From: DHVE2 group archaeon
Lineage (GTDB): Archaea > Thermoplasmatota > Thermoplasmata > Thermoplasmatales > Aciduliprofundaceae
Direction: 5' to 3'
Assembly (NCBI GenBank): GCA_026993785.1
Contig: JALWRZ010000007.1
Location: 123,605-187,604 of the forward strand
DNA length: 64,000 nt
Part shown: positions 19,709 to 28,515 of the stretch, one piece after another
Layout of the letters: each line of letters begins with the position of its first letter
How positions within the stretch are numbered: the stretch's first letter is position 1
Position numbers and translations under genes: made by a program
The notes under the pieces: generated by a model
What the model saw: the letters and a program-made list of their open reading frames with translations, nothing else
The model's database searches: none
What the model was told of the DNA's origin: nothing

Positions 19709-21304
19709 CTATCTGCAAGTCTTGTCCCAATCCACATGCTCCCCCTTCATCTCCTTATTTTTCACCTCATTAAAATTCTCATACTTCTTTCCTCTGTGAC
19801 TCCCCGGCTCGCTTATGTAGCCCCTTTTCTTTGCTGCAATCTCAATCCTGTCAATAAAAAAGCGATAGAAGGGCATAACTAAGCTGCCATACCACCGATC
19901 TTCAAAATAGTTCTGGAGAATTCTCTTGCCCTGTCTTATACCGTGGGTTAAGCATCTCTTCAGGAGCTCCATATGAAGATCGCTGAGCTCATAGGCCTTA
20001 AACCAGTCCTTATCTTTGAGAAGTCCCATGGGAACGAAGAACATGGGCATTATTATGGCCTTGAAATCCCACAGCTCGTCCACAAGCTCCAAGGTGCGTA
20101 TAATATCCTCCTCTTTCTCCTCCGGCAATCCTGCTATTAAGGTGAGTGCAGGTTGCATGCCCACATCCTGCATTATTCCCGCGCCTTCTATCACAATCTC
20201 GGGCCACTCATCGGTGGTGAAGGGCTTTGCTTTTTGCGGCATTATTAGCTTTGCAAGTCTTGGGGAACCCGTTTCCACGCCTATCTCCGCACCCCACCAG
20301 GATTGGTTCTCGTCTATTATTATTTCCGCAAGCTTGTCCATCAGCTTGGAATCGCGTTGCCCCTTAACTATGGCCGCCAGGCTGGCATGGGCCCAAATAA
20401 CCCTCCGGGCATGCTTCTTAAATAATCTGTGTAGCTTGAGAAGCTTTTCTTCATTAGGAATAATGTAGCTTGGCGGCTTGGCTCCATAGAGCAACACATC
20501 CTCGCTATGTATTATGGCATCCTTTATCCCATACTTCCTGTTGAGCATAAGCTCCTTCTCGATTTTATCGAAGGGTATGTATCTTAAGGGTCTCAGGGTC
20601 ACACTGCAAAATTTGCAGCCGCGGGGGCATCCGCGCATCACTTCAACGAGACCATTCACGCTTGGATATTTTATTGTTGGAATCTCATCCAGGGATGGGG
20701 ATTGGTTGGGCTTTAGATCAATGAACTTTGGCAAGGGCTCACCTTTTATGGCTTTTTCCACAATCTCACCGATTACGCGTTCCCCCTCTCCATCAACCAC
20801 AGAATCCACACCCCATTCCTTCATCTTATCCTCCCTGTATTTCCAGTGCCACGCCGCAGGGCCTCCCGCTATGATTTTCACACCTCTCCTTTTCATCTCC
20901 CTCACGGGTGGGGAGTTCATCAGCCTTGCAAAGGACCGAGCATTGAGGGTTTCCACCTTAAAAAGCGAGGCAAAGGTGCTAGAAGGTGGCCCAAATCCGA
21001 AATAATCATGATGTGACAAAAGCAGAACCTTTGCATCCTTAACATGCTTGTGGAGATGGTCAGGATCTATTATGGCGGCATCGAAGCCCTCCTCCAAGAG
21101 CTTTGCCTCAATTTTTCTCAGACCATAGGGCGCCTCTCTGGGACGGCCATCTCTGTCTATCACCTTCATCTTGGGTGCAAATAAGAAGAGCCAGAATTTT
21201 TCAGGAAAGAGCAGTGGTGGACCTGTAGTTCCAAAGCCCAAGAACTCCTTGTGATGGTGATTGGACATCATCGTTCTATCGGTAGTAAGCACCACTTCTA
21301 CCAT
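19709..21304 (-). CDS. B12-binding radical SAM protein
   Basis: Class B-type radical SAM protein with an N-terminal Rossmann-like cobalamin domain (about residues 1-180, with IIAGGPAAWHW) and a radical SAM core whose cluster motif is RGCPRGCKFCS. 531 aa from ATG 21304, which follows GGGTG; GTG 21310 is an alternative. A C-terminal extension ends with a basic region and KTCR. The family includes methyltransferases and the tetraether ring synthases Grs; either is possible and I cannot separate them here. It converges with the TraB gene (1-bp gap). Confidence 0.82.
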   Translation of the reverse strand: MVEVVLTTDRTMMSNHHHKEFLGFGTTGPPLLFPEKFWLFLFAPKMKVIDRDGRPREAPYGLRKIEAKLLEEGFDAAIIDPDHLHKHVKDAKVLLLSHHDYFGFGPPSSTFASLFKVETLNARSFARLMNSPPVREMKRRGVKIIAGGPAAWHWKYREDKMKEWGVDSVVDGEGERVIGEIVEKAIKGEPLPKFIDLKPNQSPSLDEIPTIKYPSVNGLVEVMRGCPRGCKFCSVTLRPLRYIPFDKIEKELMLNRKYGIKDAIIHSEDVLLYGAKPPSYIIPNEEKLLKLHRLFKKHARRVIWAHASLAAIVKGQRDSKLMDKLAEIIIDENQSWWGAEIGVETGSPRLAKLIMPQKAKPFTTDEWPEIVIEGAGIMQDVGMQPALTLIAGLPEEKEEDIIRTLELVDELWDFKAIIMPMFFVPMGLLKDKDWFKAYELSDLHMELLKRCLTHGIRQGKRILQNYFEDRWYGSLVMPFYRFFIDRIEIAAKKRGYISEPGSHRGKKYENFNEVKNKEMKGEHVDWDKTCR

Positions 21305-21367
21305 TTCCACACCCTTCTTGGGTAGAGGAGAAAAGGTATAAATATTTCACGGTTTTATTATATAAAA

Positions 21368-21763
21368 ATGCTTCCACTAAAAATAAGGGTCATAAATCTC
21401 GGAAAAATAGGGAAGGAGTATCGCACCATGGTTGAGGAGTATGAGAGGAGAATAAGCGCATTGGCTCGGGTGCGTTTCCTTCGTAGTGGCGAAATTCCCC
21501 AAGATGCCATCCTACTCGACCCGCAGGGTGAGCAACTTGGAAACGAGGAATTTTATCATCTCATAAAGGATAATGGCACCTTGGGGAGGGAGATAACCTT
21601 CGTCGTGGGCCCTCCTGAGGGCTTTGAAGAAGAAACAAAAAAGGGTAAAAAATTGGTATCTCTATCCAAGCTGACCATGAGGCACGAGCTTGCGTATTTA
21701 GTGCTCCTGGAGCAGATCTATCGTGTTTTGCTCCGCCTGAAGGGAACAGCCTATGACAAATGA
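21368..21763 (+). CDS. rlmH: RlmH-type SPOUT rRNA methyltransferase
   Basis: SPOUT-fold methyltransferase resembling RlmH, which in bacteria methylates N3 of pseudouridine 1915 in helix 69 of 23S rRNA. 131 aa. Seen: KIRVINLGKI at the start, ILLDPQGEQL, the SAM-binding knot region FVVGPPEGFEEE, and the C-terminal EQIYRVLLRLKGTAYDK, close to the bacterial EQIYRA...KG.PYHK tail. The enzyme is patchily distributed in archaea. It lies about 60 bp upstream of the minus-strand gene's start, divergent from it. Confidence 0.82.
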   Translation: MLPLKIRVINLGKIGKEYRTMVEEYERRISALARVRFLRSGEIPQDAILLDPQGEQLGNEEFYHLIKDNGTLGREITFVVGPPEGFEEETKKGKKLVSLSKLTMRHELAYLVLLEQIYRVLLRLKGTAYDK

Positions 21764-21883
21764 TAGTGAGAGAAACCTGATTAAGTTAAAGAAATCAAGC
21801 TGATTAGAGGGAAACACCATAACTCTCTCATCCCAGATAATTGCCCTAAAAAATTTTAAATACCAAATCCCATTGAGAGTTGG

Positions 21884-22354
21884 ATGAGAACTCCCAAAAT
21901 CTGGAAAATCTGTGTCATTGGCGACAAGGGTGTCGGTAAAACCTCGCTCATAAGGAGATTCGTCTATGATACCTTTGAAGATGACCCAGAGGAAACGCTG
22001 GAATCCAAGGCTTTTAAGAGAAAGTGCGGAGATACCACCCTTATACTCTGGGATGTGAGCGTCTATGAAGAGAACATACGCACCATATTAGCAGGAGCAA
22101 AAGGTATCCTGATTATGGGAGATATAACGAGGAGAGAAACCTACGATACCATGGGCAAGATTGCAGAATTCCTGGATGGACATCGAGCCAAGAAAATTTT
22201 CGTGGCAAACAAGAGCGATCTGAAGTACAAAGCCCAGTTCTGGAAAGATGAGATGAAAGAGCTCTCGGAAACCTTTGAGGCGCCGTATTTCCTAACCAGC
22301 GCCAAAACAGGTGAGAATGTGACCGAAGTATTTCGCACCTTCCTGGAGATGTGA
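21884..22354 (+). CDS. Rab/Ras-like small GTPase with altered switch II
   Basis: Small GTPase-fold protein of 156 aa. G1 is GDKGVGKTS (residues 13-21), G4 is NKSD and G5 is TSAKTGENV, all as in Rab/Ras proteins. The G3 motif DTAGQ is replaced by WDVSVYEEN, so the catalytic Gln and the DxxG glycine are absent. No C-terminal prenylation cysteine is present. A TATA box (TTTTAAATACC) about 25 bp upstream suggests a leaderless mRNA. It is followed after 1 bp by endA, so the two are cotranscribed. Role unknown. Confidence 0.82.
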   Translation: MRTPKIWKICVIGDKGVGKTSLIRRFVYDTFEDDPEETLESKAFKRKCGDTTLILWDVSVYEENIRTILAGAKGILIMGDITRRETYDTMGKIAEFLDGHRAKKIFVANKSDLKYKAQFWKDEMKELSETFEAPYFLTSAKTGENVTEVFRTFLEM

Positions 22355-22355
22355 G

Positions 22356-23231
22356 ATGCAAGCTGTGAAAATATGTGGTTCTCTTGCCGATAAACTCTTT
22401 TCCAGGGGTTTTGGTAAAAGGGATAAAAGATGCATTTATCTATCTCCCGAGGAGGCTCTATATCTCGCAGAAAAAGGCACCATAAAAGAGGAGTTTAGCA
22501 TTTTAATTGAGAAAGCAGCATCCATTGAAAATTTCGATATCCGATATCTTGTTTATCGGGATCTCAGAGACCGTGGGTATGTTCTCACGGTGGTAAATGA
22601 GCATTTTGAAGGGAGAAAGAATTATTCAATGAGCTTCTATCCTCTCTCCGATATGGATTTCTTTGAGCCCTCTAAGTTTATGGAAAAAAGGATGCCTTTA
22701 ATACTTTCCATTGTGGATGGTGACGGCGATATAACCTACTATATGGTGGATCTTTATGAGCCCAAGGGCAATTTCAATCAGCTCCCTGAGAGAAAACTCG
22801 CTGCTAAACCCTATGGCAAGAGATACTTCCTTTTTGAGGATATGGAAGATGCAGAGAAGAGCACTTATGGAAAAAATGAAGGTGTTTTTGGACATCTTTC
22901 CATATTTGAGGCGCAGTATCTGGGGGAGAAGGGCATAATCGATGTGAAGGAAAGGAGCGGGAATGAGAATGAGTATCTTATTTATCGAGATTTGAGGGAG
23001 CGTGGATTAATCGTTAAATCAGGATTTAAGTACGGCACATTGTTCAGGGCTTACGAAAACAGCATGGAGGAGCATTCCAAATATCTCGTACATCTTATTC
23101 ACGAAAAAGAAGAGCTCCAAAAAATAAGCCGGGCTGTGAGAGTCGCCCATGGAGTGCGAAAAATTTTGCTTCTTGCTTACATAAAAAATGAAAAGGTGCG
23201 ATATTTCAAATTTTCATGGGTTAAACCTTAG
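22356..23231 (+). CDS. endA: tRNA-splicing endonuclease
   Basis: Cleaves introns from pre-tRNAs at bulge-helix-bulge structures. 291 aa with two tandem endonuclease-fold repeats, as in the alpha2-type euryarchaeal enzyme. The C-terminal catalytic domain shows YRDLRERG(L), YGTLFRAY with the catalytic tyrosine, a histidine in EEHSKYLVH, and the lysine in AHGVRKILLLAY. The N-terminal repeat keeps YLVYRDLRDRGY but lacks the catalytic set, as expected for the structural half. It overlaps the convergent geranylgeranyl reductase by 4 bp. Confidence 0.92.
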   Translation: MQAVKICGSLADKLFSRGFGKRDKRCIYLSPEEALYLAEKGTIKEEFSILIEKAASIENFDIRYLVYRDLRDRGYVLTVVNEHFEGRKNYSMSFYPLSDMDFFEPSKFMEKRMPLILSIVDGDGDITYYMVDLYEPKGNFNQLPERKLAAKPYGKRYFLFEDMEDAEKSTYGKNEGVFGHLSIFEAQYLGEKGIIDVKERSGNENEYLIYRDLRERGLIVKSGFKYGTLFRAYENSMEEHSKYLVHLIHEKEELQKISRAVRVAHGVRKILLLAYIKNEKVRYFKFSWVKP

Positions 23232-24415
23232 AGAAGGTCTTCAAATTCCTCTATGAGCTCAGGATATCTCTTCTGCACTGCCTCCAGAATCCCGCGCACG
23301 GATATCTTCTTTATGTCCTCCTGAGATATAACTTCCATAAGCTTGTTGAGTGTGTCATCACTAAGAGATGCCAATTTTTCCTTTACAAACCAGTTACGTA
23401 GATGCTTTCTCTCCCATCTCTTTTTCACCATCTCTTGATACTCCTCAAGGCATTCCTTGCTTGGATTATCAACGCACTTTGCCGCAACTTCGCCAGCGTA
23501 TTTGCCCGAGATACAGGCGTTAGCGATTCCGCCTCCTGTAATTGGGTCTATCAATCTTGCGGCGTCTCCCACAAGCATTATTCCGTTATCCACTATTCTC
23601 TTGGGTAGGGGGCATGTGGATACAGCACCGGTCACGATCTGAATTATGCTTCCCTTCTTTAGATTGGGATGAGCGTCTATGAAAGCATCCAGGTAGCGTT
23701 TCACTTCTCCAGGTTCCCTGAGCTTATTCAGGGCTACGCCGATACCTACATTTGCCTCCTTTCTCCCTTTGGGAAAGATCCAGAGATAGCCGCCCGGGGC
23801 GCAGGAGCCTATGTAGAAATGGGTGAAGTTTTCCTCTATATCAATATTGGTCATTCTATACTGCACACAAGACACGACATCTCTCTCCCGCAGCACTGTG
23901 TTGAGACCCGCCCATCTGGCAACCTGAGATTCGAAACCATCGGCCGCGATCACTATCTTGGCTCTGACCTCTACCTTCTCTCCAAATTTTCTGATTATAG
24001 CGCCCCTCACATATCCGTCCTCTTTGATTATTGCAATTGCAGGGCTTTTGAGCCAGATATCCGCGCCCTCCTTCGCTGCCAGAGAGGCAAGATATTTATC
24101 AAAATACTCGCGATTGAGCACGAATCCTACTTCGTTGCCCGCCTGCTCGGCGGAGAGTTTTACAACGCTTCTTTCGTCGGGAGAGTATATCTTTGCTCCA
24201 TCTATTTCCGCGTCTATCCATTTCTCCTGGGGCTCTATCTCCACCTCTTCCATCCAGGCCCGGGATATGCCCTCCGCGCATCTTACCGGTACTCCAATTT
24301 CAGGTCTCTTCTCCACCAGAAGAACCTTTAAGCCATGGCGGGCGGCGTATCTCGCCGCCATGGAACCTCCGGGGCCTGCACCGATAACAAGGACATCATA
24401 TTCATAGCTCTTCAT
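23228..24415 (-). CDS. Geranylgeranyl reductase (archaeal membrane lipid saturation)
   Basis: FAD enzyme that saturates the geranylgeranyl chains of archaeal lipids. 395 aa. The dinucleotide-binding motif is GAGPGG (residues 11-16 region), RCAEG is the conserved cysteine loop, and VGDAARLIDPITGGGI is the second FAD motif. ATG 24415 overlaps the ferredoxin stop as ATGA and is preceded by GGTGGT. The position directly after a ferredoxin gene suggests that ferredoxin supplies its electrons. It is the last gene of the tes-ferredoxin-GGR operon. Confidence 0.93.
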   Translation of the reverse strand: MKSYEYDVLVIGAGPGGSMAARYAARHGLKVLLVEKRPEIGVPVRCAEGISRAWMEEVEIEPQEKWIDAEIDGAKIYSPDERSVVKLSAEQAGNEVGFVLNREYFDKYLASLAAKEGADIWLKSPAIAIIKEDGYVRGAIIRKFGEKVEVRAKIVIAADGFESQVARWAGLNTVLRERDVVSCVQYRMTNIDIEENFTHFYIGSCAPGGYLWIFPKGRKEANVGIGVALNKLREPGEVKRYLDAFIDAHPNLKKGSIIQIVTGAVSTCPLPKRIVDNGIMLVGDAARLIDPITGGGIANACISGKYAGEVAAKCVDNPSKECLEEYQEMVKKRWERKHLRNWFVKEKLASLSDDTLNKLMEVISQEDIKKISVRGILEAVQKRYPELIEEFEDLL

Positions 24416-24594
24416 TTTGACCACCAATCAGCTGCTATGGCGCCAAGCGGGCAACCACGGATGCAGAATCCGCATTTTACGCATTTATCCTCATCGATTC
24501 TTATTATCGTCTCATCAAGAAAAATACAGTTCACGGGGCACATGCCTACACATGCCCCGCAGTAGTTACATACGGAGGGATCCGCGTGTATCAC
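24412..24594 (-). CDS. 2[4Fe-4S] ferredoxin
   Basis: Small electron carrier of 60 aa with two canonical cluster motifs, CNYCGACVGMCP and CVKCGFCIRGCP. It lies 2 bp after the tetraether-synthase homologue and overlaps the reductase gene by 4 bp, so it is probably the electron donor for one or both lipid enzymes (inference from position). Confidence 0.95.
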   Translation of the reverse strand: MIHADPSVCNYCGACVGMCPVNCIFLDETIIRIDEDKCVKCGFCIRGCPLGAIAADWWSK

Positions 24595-24596
24595 AA

Positions 24597-26138
24597 TTAT
24601 CCCTCCACGCCCACCACATTGCCGTGTCTCCTGCGATATTCTTCTAGAGAAATAGAGTATTTCTTCTCCACCATGGTTCTAAATGTGGGCCCTGTATTGT
24701 AGGAGCAGAAAGGTATAATCTTTGGATCCGGAGTCACATAGTGGATGACGCATCTCTGAATTCTATGCAAATCGTAATTGTACGCGTCCTGGAAGTGCAT
24801 TGCCCCTATGAACATGGAATCCCAGTGAAGCTTGCCCAGTGCGTCCTTTGTACCCTGCTCGAAAACTGTGAGTATTTCCCTTAGCTTGAATCCAGAAGGA
24901 GCGTACTTTTTATCATAATGCTTCTTGAGTATCTTATATAGTGTGAGTACACTTCCCAGCTTGCTCTTCTTCTCAAATTCCTCGTTGAACACCTTTGGCA
25001 CAAGCTCCTCTATAAGCCCGGGTATATCTATGAATCTAGAGATCGGGATATTTTTATCCTTATCGTAGTCATGGAATACATAAGTGGCGGCACCGCAGGC
25101 AGGATGTGTGGTAAACGCAGGTTCAGGTTTCTTGAATATCTGAGAAGCTATTTCGGCGAATAGAGCTGCTACGGGTATTGGGAAGAAATCGGTTTTCTCT
25201 ATGAAATCTGTCTGCTCATGAAGATCGCGTATAAGGTCCCCTGTGGTATAGCGCATCTTGAATAGTTCTCCTTGGGGTATCCTGCCAGAAAGGGATACAG
25301 GCTGAAAATTAACGGCGCGGATAACATCAAGGTTCTGCAGCCCAAATTCCACAATTTTGCCCACCTCATCGTCGTTCACACCCTTAACCACAGTGGGAAC
25401 CAGCACTGTGGCAAGGGGCTTGGGTTTAACCTTGCGCAGGTTCTCTATGGCCTTCATCTTCACCGGCAGAAGATTCACGCCTCTGGCCGTTATGTAAGTG
25501 CTCTCCTTGAAACCATCAAATTGCAGATAGACGGTGTGCATTCCAGCATCCGCCATTCTCTGTGCGAATGTAGGGTCATTTGCTATTAGAATTCCATTGG
25601 TAGCCACCTGAATTTGCGCGAATCCAAGCTCTTTAGCTTTGCGAATTACATCGAAAAATCGGGGATATATGGTGGGTTCACCACCGGCAAACTGAATTGC
25701 CGGTGTAGGCACAGGTCTCTCAGACCTCAGGAATTCCATCATCTTTACAACAGTTTCGAAATCAGGCTCGTAAACATAGCCGGCAGCATTGGCATTGGCA
25801 AAGCAGATTGGACAACGAAGATTGCAGCGATTCGTAAGATCTAAGTTGGCAAGGGCAGTGAAGGAATAATGCTTATCGAAGAAGCCATTTTCAATCTTCG
25901 GATATTCCGGTCCCACTCCGTCCAATATGGTGCCCCATTTTTCCATCCAGTGCCATACCTCGGCATCCCCATAGTAAATATCCTTGAATTCTCCATGTTC
26001 AGGGCAGGTTTTTTTGTACCATATCTTACCATCTTCCTCGTAGATAGTGGCGGGAATTACCTTACCGCATACCGGACATATGCTCTTGGTTTCCTGCGGT
26101 AATCCTTTCTTTAGCTTTGGAGGTTGTATTACATACAT
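24597..26138 (-). CDS. tes: Tetraether lipid synthase (Tes)-like radical SAM protein
   Basis: Radical SAM enzyme of the MJ0619/Tes family, which joins archaeol chains to form membrane-spanning tetraethers. 513 aa. N-terminal rubredoxin-like metal site: CPVC...CPEHGEF. Radical SAM motif: NRCNLRCPICFANAN. FAGGEPTIYP and the family stretches VYLQFDGF, VLVPTVVKGVND and VNFQPVSLSGR follow. The auxiliary CPxDCGxC-type motif that I recall before the radical SAM core in other members is absent. It heads the operon with ferredoxin and GGR, which strongly suggests lipid work. GGGTGCTGGGGAT lies just before ATG 26138. Confidence 0.83.
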   Translation of the reverse strand: MYVIQPPKLKKGLPQETKSICPVCGKVIPATIYEEDGKIWYKKTCPEHGEFKDIYYGDAEVWHWMEKWGTILDGVGPEYPKIENGFFDKHYSFTALANLDLTNRCNLRCPICFANANAAGYVYEPDFETVVKMMEFLRSERPVPTPAIQFAGGEPTIYPRFFDVIRKAKELGFAQIQVATNGILIANDPTFAQRMADAGMHTVYLQFDGFKESTYITARGVNLLPVKMKAIENLRKVKPKPLATVLVPTVVKGVNDDEVGKIVEFGLQNLDVIRAVNFQPVSLSGRIPQGELFKMRYTTGDLIRDLHEQTDFIEKTDFFPIPVAALFAEIASQIFKKPEPAFTTHPACGAATYVFHDYDKDKNIPISRFIDIPGLIEELVPKVFNEEFEKKSKLGSVLTLYKILKKHYDKKYAPSGFKLREILTVFEQGTKDALGKLHWDSMFIGAMHFQDAYNYDLHRIQRCVIHYVTPDPKIIPFCSYNTGPTFRTMVEKKYSISLEEYRRRHGNVVGVEG

Positions 26139-26213
26139 AATATATCCCCAGCACCCTAATGGCTTGCTAATTTTAAAAATTTTGTAGTTTTTAGAACGAC
26201 AAATTAACTTGAA

Positions 26214-27146
26214 TCACCTTCTTTTTCTTATTAGAGGTGCCGAAAGAACAATGAAAACCGCGATTATTAGTCCCAGTGTGAAGGACAGGATATGATCCAT
26301 AAGATAATTCACAGCTTTTTCCACACCGCCAACTATGGGCTGGAGCGATGGATAAATGGGAACAGGTAGTGTGATGTATGGATCATAGATAATGCTTCCA
26401 TTCTCGTTGTGAAAGGAGAAAATGAGGCTAAAATCGGAATCAGCATAATAATAGAAGGTGTCCACTAACTGGTCATTCTCCCAGAGACATTGCACCCCCT
26501 TACTGCCATTCCCAAATTTTATCATGCCTAAATGTTTTCCGCTGAACATATGCTCTCGAATTTCCTGAGTTTTTGGTAATTTTTTCCACATCCCAGGTAC
26601 ATTGTTGGAGTACTCATATACCTCTTTGCCTTGATTCCCCTTGAATTTCATTTTCTCCTCCAGATAGAAAAATGAAGCGGGAGAATTAGTGTGAATAAGA
26701 ACATCGTAGCGCAGCATATTTCTCTCAATTTTAACATCCTTCTTATAATAGGATTTCTCCGCTATGTAGAATCGAAGTGTTATGTTCACCTCGTTACCTC
26801 TAAGCCTTCCGTGACCAATCTTTAATTCTTTCCACATTAGAACCTCCGTATAGTTGCCCATAAGTTCGTTACGGGATTTTATTACGCGCATCTCCATATT
26901 TTTAAGCGTCTCTTTTGTTGCAGTATGAATAGCCATTCCTGGCATAATGCCTGTGCCTATGTAGAGCCTGGAAAAACTCAGGGTGAAATATGGTGTGCGG
27001 TTGATAAGTATGTTAAGGGTAGCATTTTTATTATCGAAAATAAGCTGCACTGTGGGATGCGACTCCTGTGGGGATGAAGCTATAGCTAAGGGTGGAATGA
27101 GGAGCATCGAAATCGAAATGAGGACCATAATCTTAGTAAGGCTCAC
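26214..27146 (-). CDS. Predicted cell-surface protein, signal peptide plus C-terminal anchor
   Basis: 310 aa with no family recognised. A signal peptide (MSLTKIMVLISISMLLIPP...) is followed by a beta-rich extracellular region with several N-glycosylation sequons (NAT, NRT, NYT, NIT, NGS), and the C-terminus has one membrane helix ending in PLIRKRR. A TATA box TTTAAATA at about 27168-27175 gives a leaderless mRNA. It is divergent from the surface protein at 27281, with which it shares a three-site operator; the two probably respond to the same signal. Confidence 0.72.
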   Translation of the reverse strand: MSLTKIMVLISISMLLIPPLAIASSPQESHPTVQLIFDNKNATLNILINRTPYFTLSFSRLYIGTGIMPGMAIHTATKETLKNMEMRVIKSRNELMGNYTEVLMWKELKIGHGRLRGNEVNITLRFYIAEKSYYKKDVKIERNMLRYDVLIHTNSPASFFYLEEKMKFKGNQGKEVYEYSNNVPGMWKKLPKTQEIREHMFSGKHLGMIKFGNGSKGVQCLWENDQLVDTFYYYADSDFSLIFSFHNENGSIIYDPYITLPVPIYPSLQPIVGGVEKAVNYLMDHILSFTLGLIIAVFIVLSAPLIRKRR

Positions 27147-27178
27147 AGAAAAGATTATGGGAAGAGTATTTAAATTAA

Positions 27179-27237
27179 TTTTGGTACATCCTTCGAAAGT
27201 TCGAAAATTGTACTACTCTTCGAATCTTGTACCAAAA
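27179..27237. promoter_or_regulatory. Divergent three-site operator (TTCGAA-N2-WTGTAC)
   Basis: The 59-bp segment begins with TTTTGGTACA and ends with TGTACCAAAA. Three copies of TTCGAA-N2-WTGTAC occur: one on the minus strand (27179-27197) and two in direct orientation on the plus strand (27200-27215 and 27219-27237, 19-bp period). The outer two form a dyad with 10-bp plus 6-bp arms. The block ends within a few bases of the TATA boxes on both sides (minus about 27168-27175, plus about 27241-27250). Confidence 0.7.
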
Positions 27238-27280
27238 ATGAGTTAAATATCCTGAGAGTTGAGCTTATTGGTGATGAAAA

Positions 27281-28495
27281 ATGATGAGCGTTAAAAAGCT
27301 CCTGGGGTTGGTTACGCTTATCCTCCTGATAGCTTCGGCAGTTACGGTAGCTACAGCAACTCAAGCCCTAGGAGCGGAGAAGGAAAAAGTGCACAACTCA
27401 ACTTACCTCGGTAGCATTAATTACACCGATGGCCAGGCTACGGGCAGATACATAAGTTTCTACATTCATGAGAAAAGCGGAGAAATTGAGAATTATTCTT
27501 TGGGAAACACCACAGTGTTCAGCGAGATAGAATATGAGAATGAGACCGTAGGGATGGTCAGAGTTCATGGTTCAGTTCTAACCTATAGAGGTCTGGGCAC
27601 ATCATTCACACCTCCTGGGGGTAAGAAGCATGGAAATCATACTGGAAATCATACTATGAGTTTCCACTGGAGATTTATAGTCGTCCATGATAACCCGGCA
27701 GGAGTGCTCCATATAGTCACGTATGGAAGCGATACAATAACCTTTGAACTTGGGGAGAACATATCGGCGAGGGTTGTGAATAACACGGTGTACCTCAATA
27801 GCAGCGATGGGGCCCTCAGAGCCAGGCTGATTGTGGCTGGAGAAGATGTGAAGATTAGTCAGGAAGATAACAATACAAAGATCATGGTGAAGACCTCTGA
27901 GAATCATGCTACGAGTGTGATATTCATTAACACCCCCTGCATGCTATTGCCCAAGCACATAGAAAAGGAAATCATGAAGGGTATAGAGAAGGGCAAAGTG
28001 TGTGCTCATATTTATATATCCCCCAAGGGTACAGACTTTGTGAATTATAGCTACGAGATCCGCGCACAGGTGATGCTGAGAGAGAAGAACAGGATAAAGC
28101 TGGAAATCTCATCCAATGAATCGCAGGGCAAAGTCATAGTTCTAGCCATTCAAGATCTTATAACCCTTGATAGGCATCATAGGCTCAATGTAACTTTAGA
28201 TGGAAAGAGCGTGGAGAATGCAAGCTATGAAGAGGTAATGAACGCATCTGGCAAGGCAAAATATGCCATCCAGGAAGACAATGGAACCCTCTACCTGATA
28301 CTCTACATACCCCATTTCTCAACACATACCTTGGAAATTCAGAGTGAGTATGTGAATGAGCAGAGCAACGGAAATTCTGAAGAAACATCGGTGGGAACAT
28401 CTAGCACACTCCCATATGGTTGGATTACAGCAGTCATACTGATAATAGTGGTAATTGTGGGAATTGCAATAGCAATGCATCGCAAATCACGATGA
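27281..28495 (+). CDS. Predicted cell-surface glycoprotein with C-terminal membrane anchor
   Basis: 404 aa, no family recognised. The N-terminal signal segment (VKKLLGLVTLILLIASAVTVA) ends before residue 30. A large beta-rich region with more than ten N-x-S/T sequons follows, including a His/Asn-rich patch KHGNHTGNHTMSFHW, then a Ser/Thr-rich linker and one membrane helix ending AMHRKSR. A second ATG follows directly (27284). A TATA box GTTAAATATC at about 27241-27250 lies at the edge of the shared operator. Functionally coupled to the divergent gene by inference. Confidence 0.72.
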   Translation: MMSVKKLLGLVTLILLIASAVTVATATQALGAEKEKVHNSTYLGSINYTDGQATGRYISFYIHEKSGEIENYSLGNTTVFSEIEYENETVGMVRVHGSVLTYRGLGTSFTPPGGKKHGNHTGNHTMSFHWRFIVVHDNPAGVLHIVTYGSDTITFELGENISARVVNNTVYLNSSDGALRARLIVAGEDVKISQEDNNTKIMVKTSENHATSVIFINTPCMLLPKHIEKEIMKGIEKGKVCAHIYISPKGTDFVNYSYEIRAQVMLREKNRIKLEISSNESQGKVIVLAIQDLITLDRHHRLNVTLDGKSVENASYEEVMNASGKAKYAIQEDNGTLYLILYIPHFSTHTLEIQSEYVNEQSNGNSEETSVGTSSTLPYGWITAVILIIVVIVGIAIAMHRKSR

Positions 28496-28515
28496 CGCCA
28501 TCCCCCCTTCTTCTT

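Noticed and set aside
21764..21835. Possible C/D-box guide RNA (ATGATAG near the rlmH stop, then two CTGA boxes)
   Set aside because: The C and C' boxes are poor matches and spacing is irregular; I could not identify a convincing guide target.
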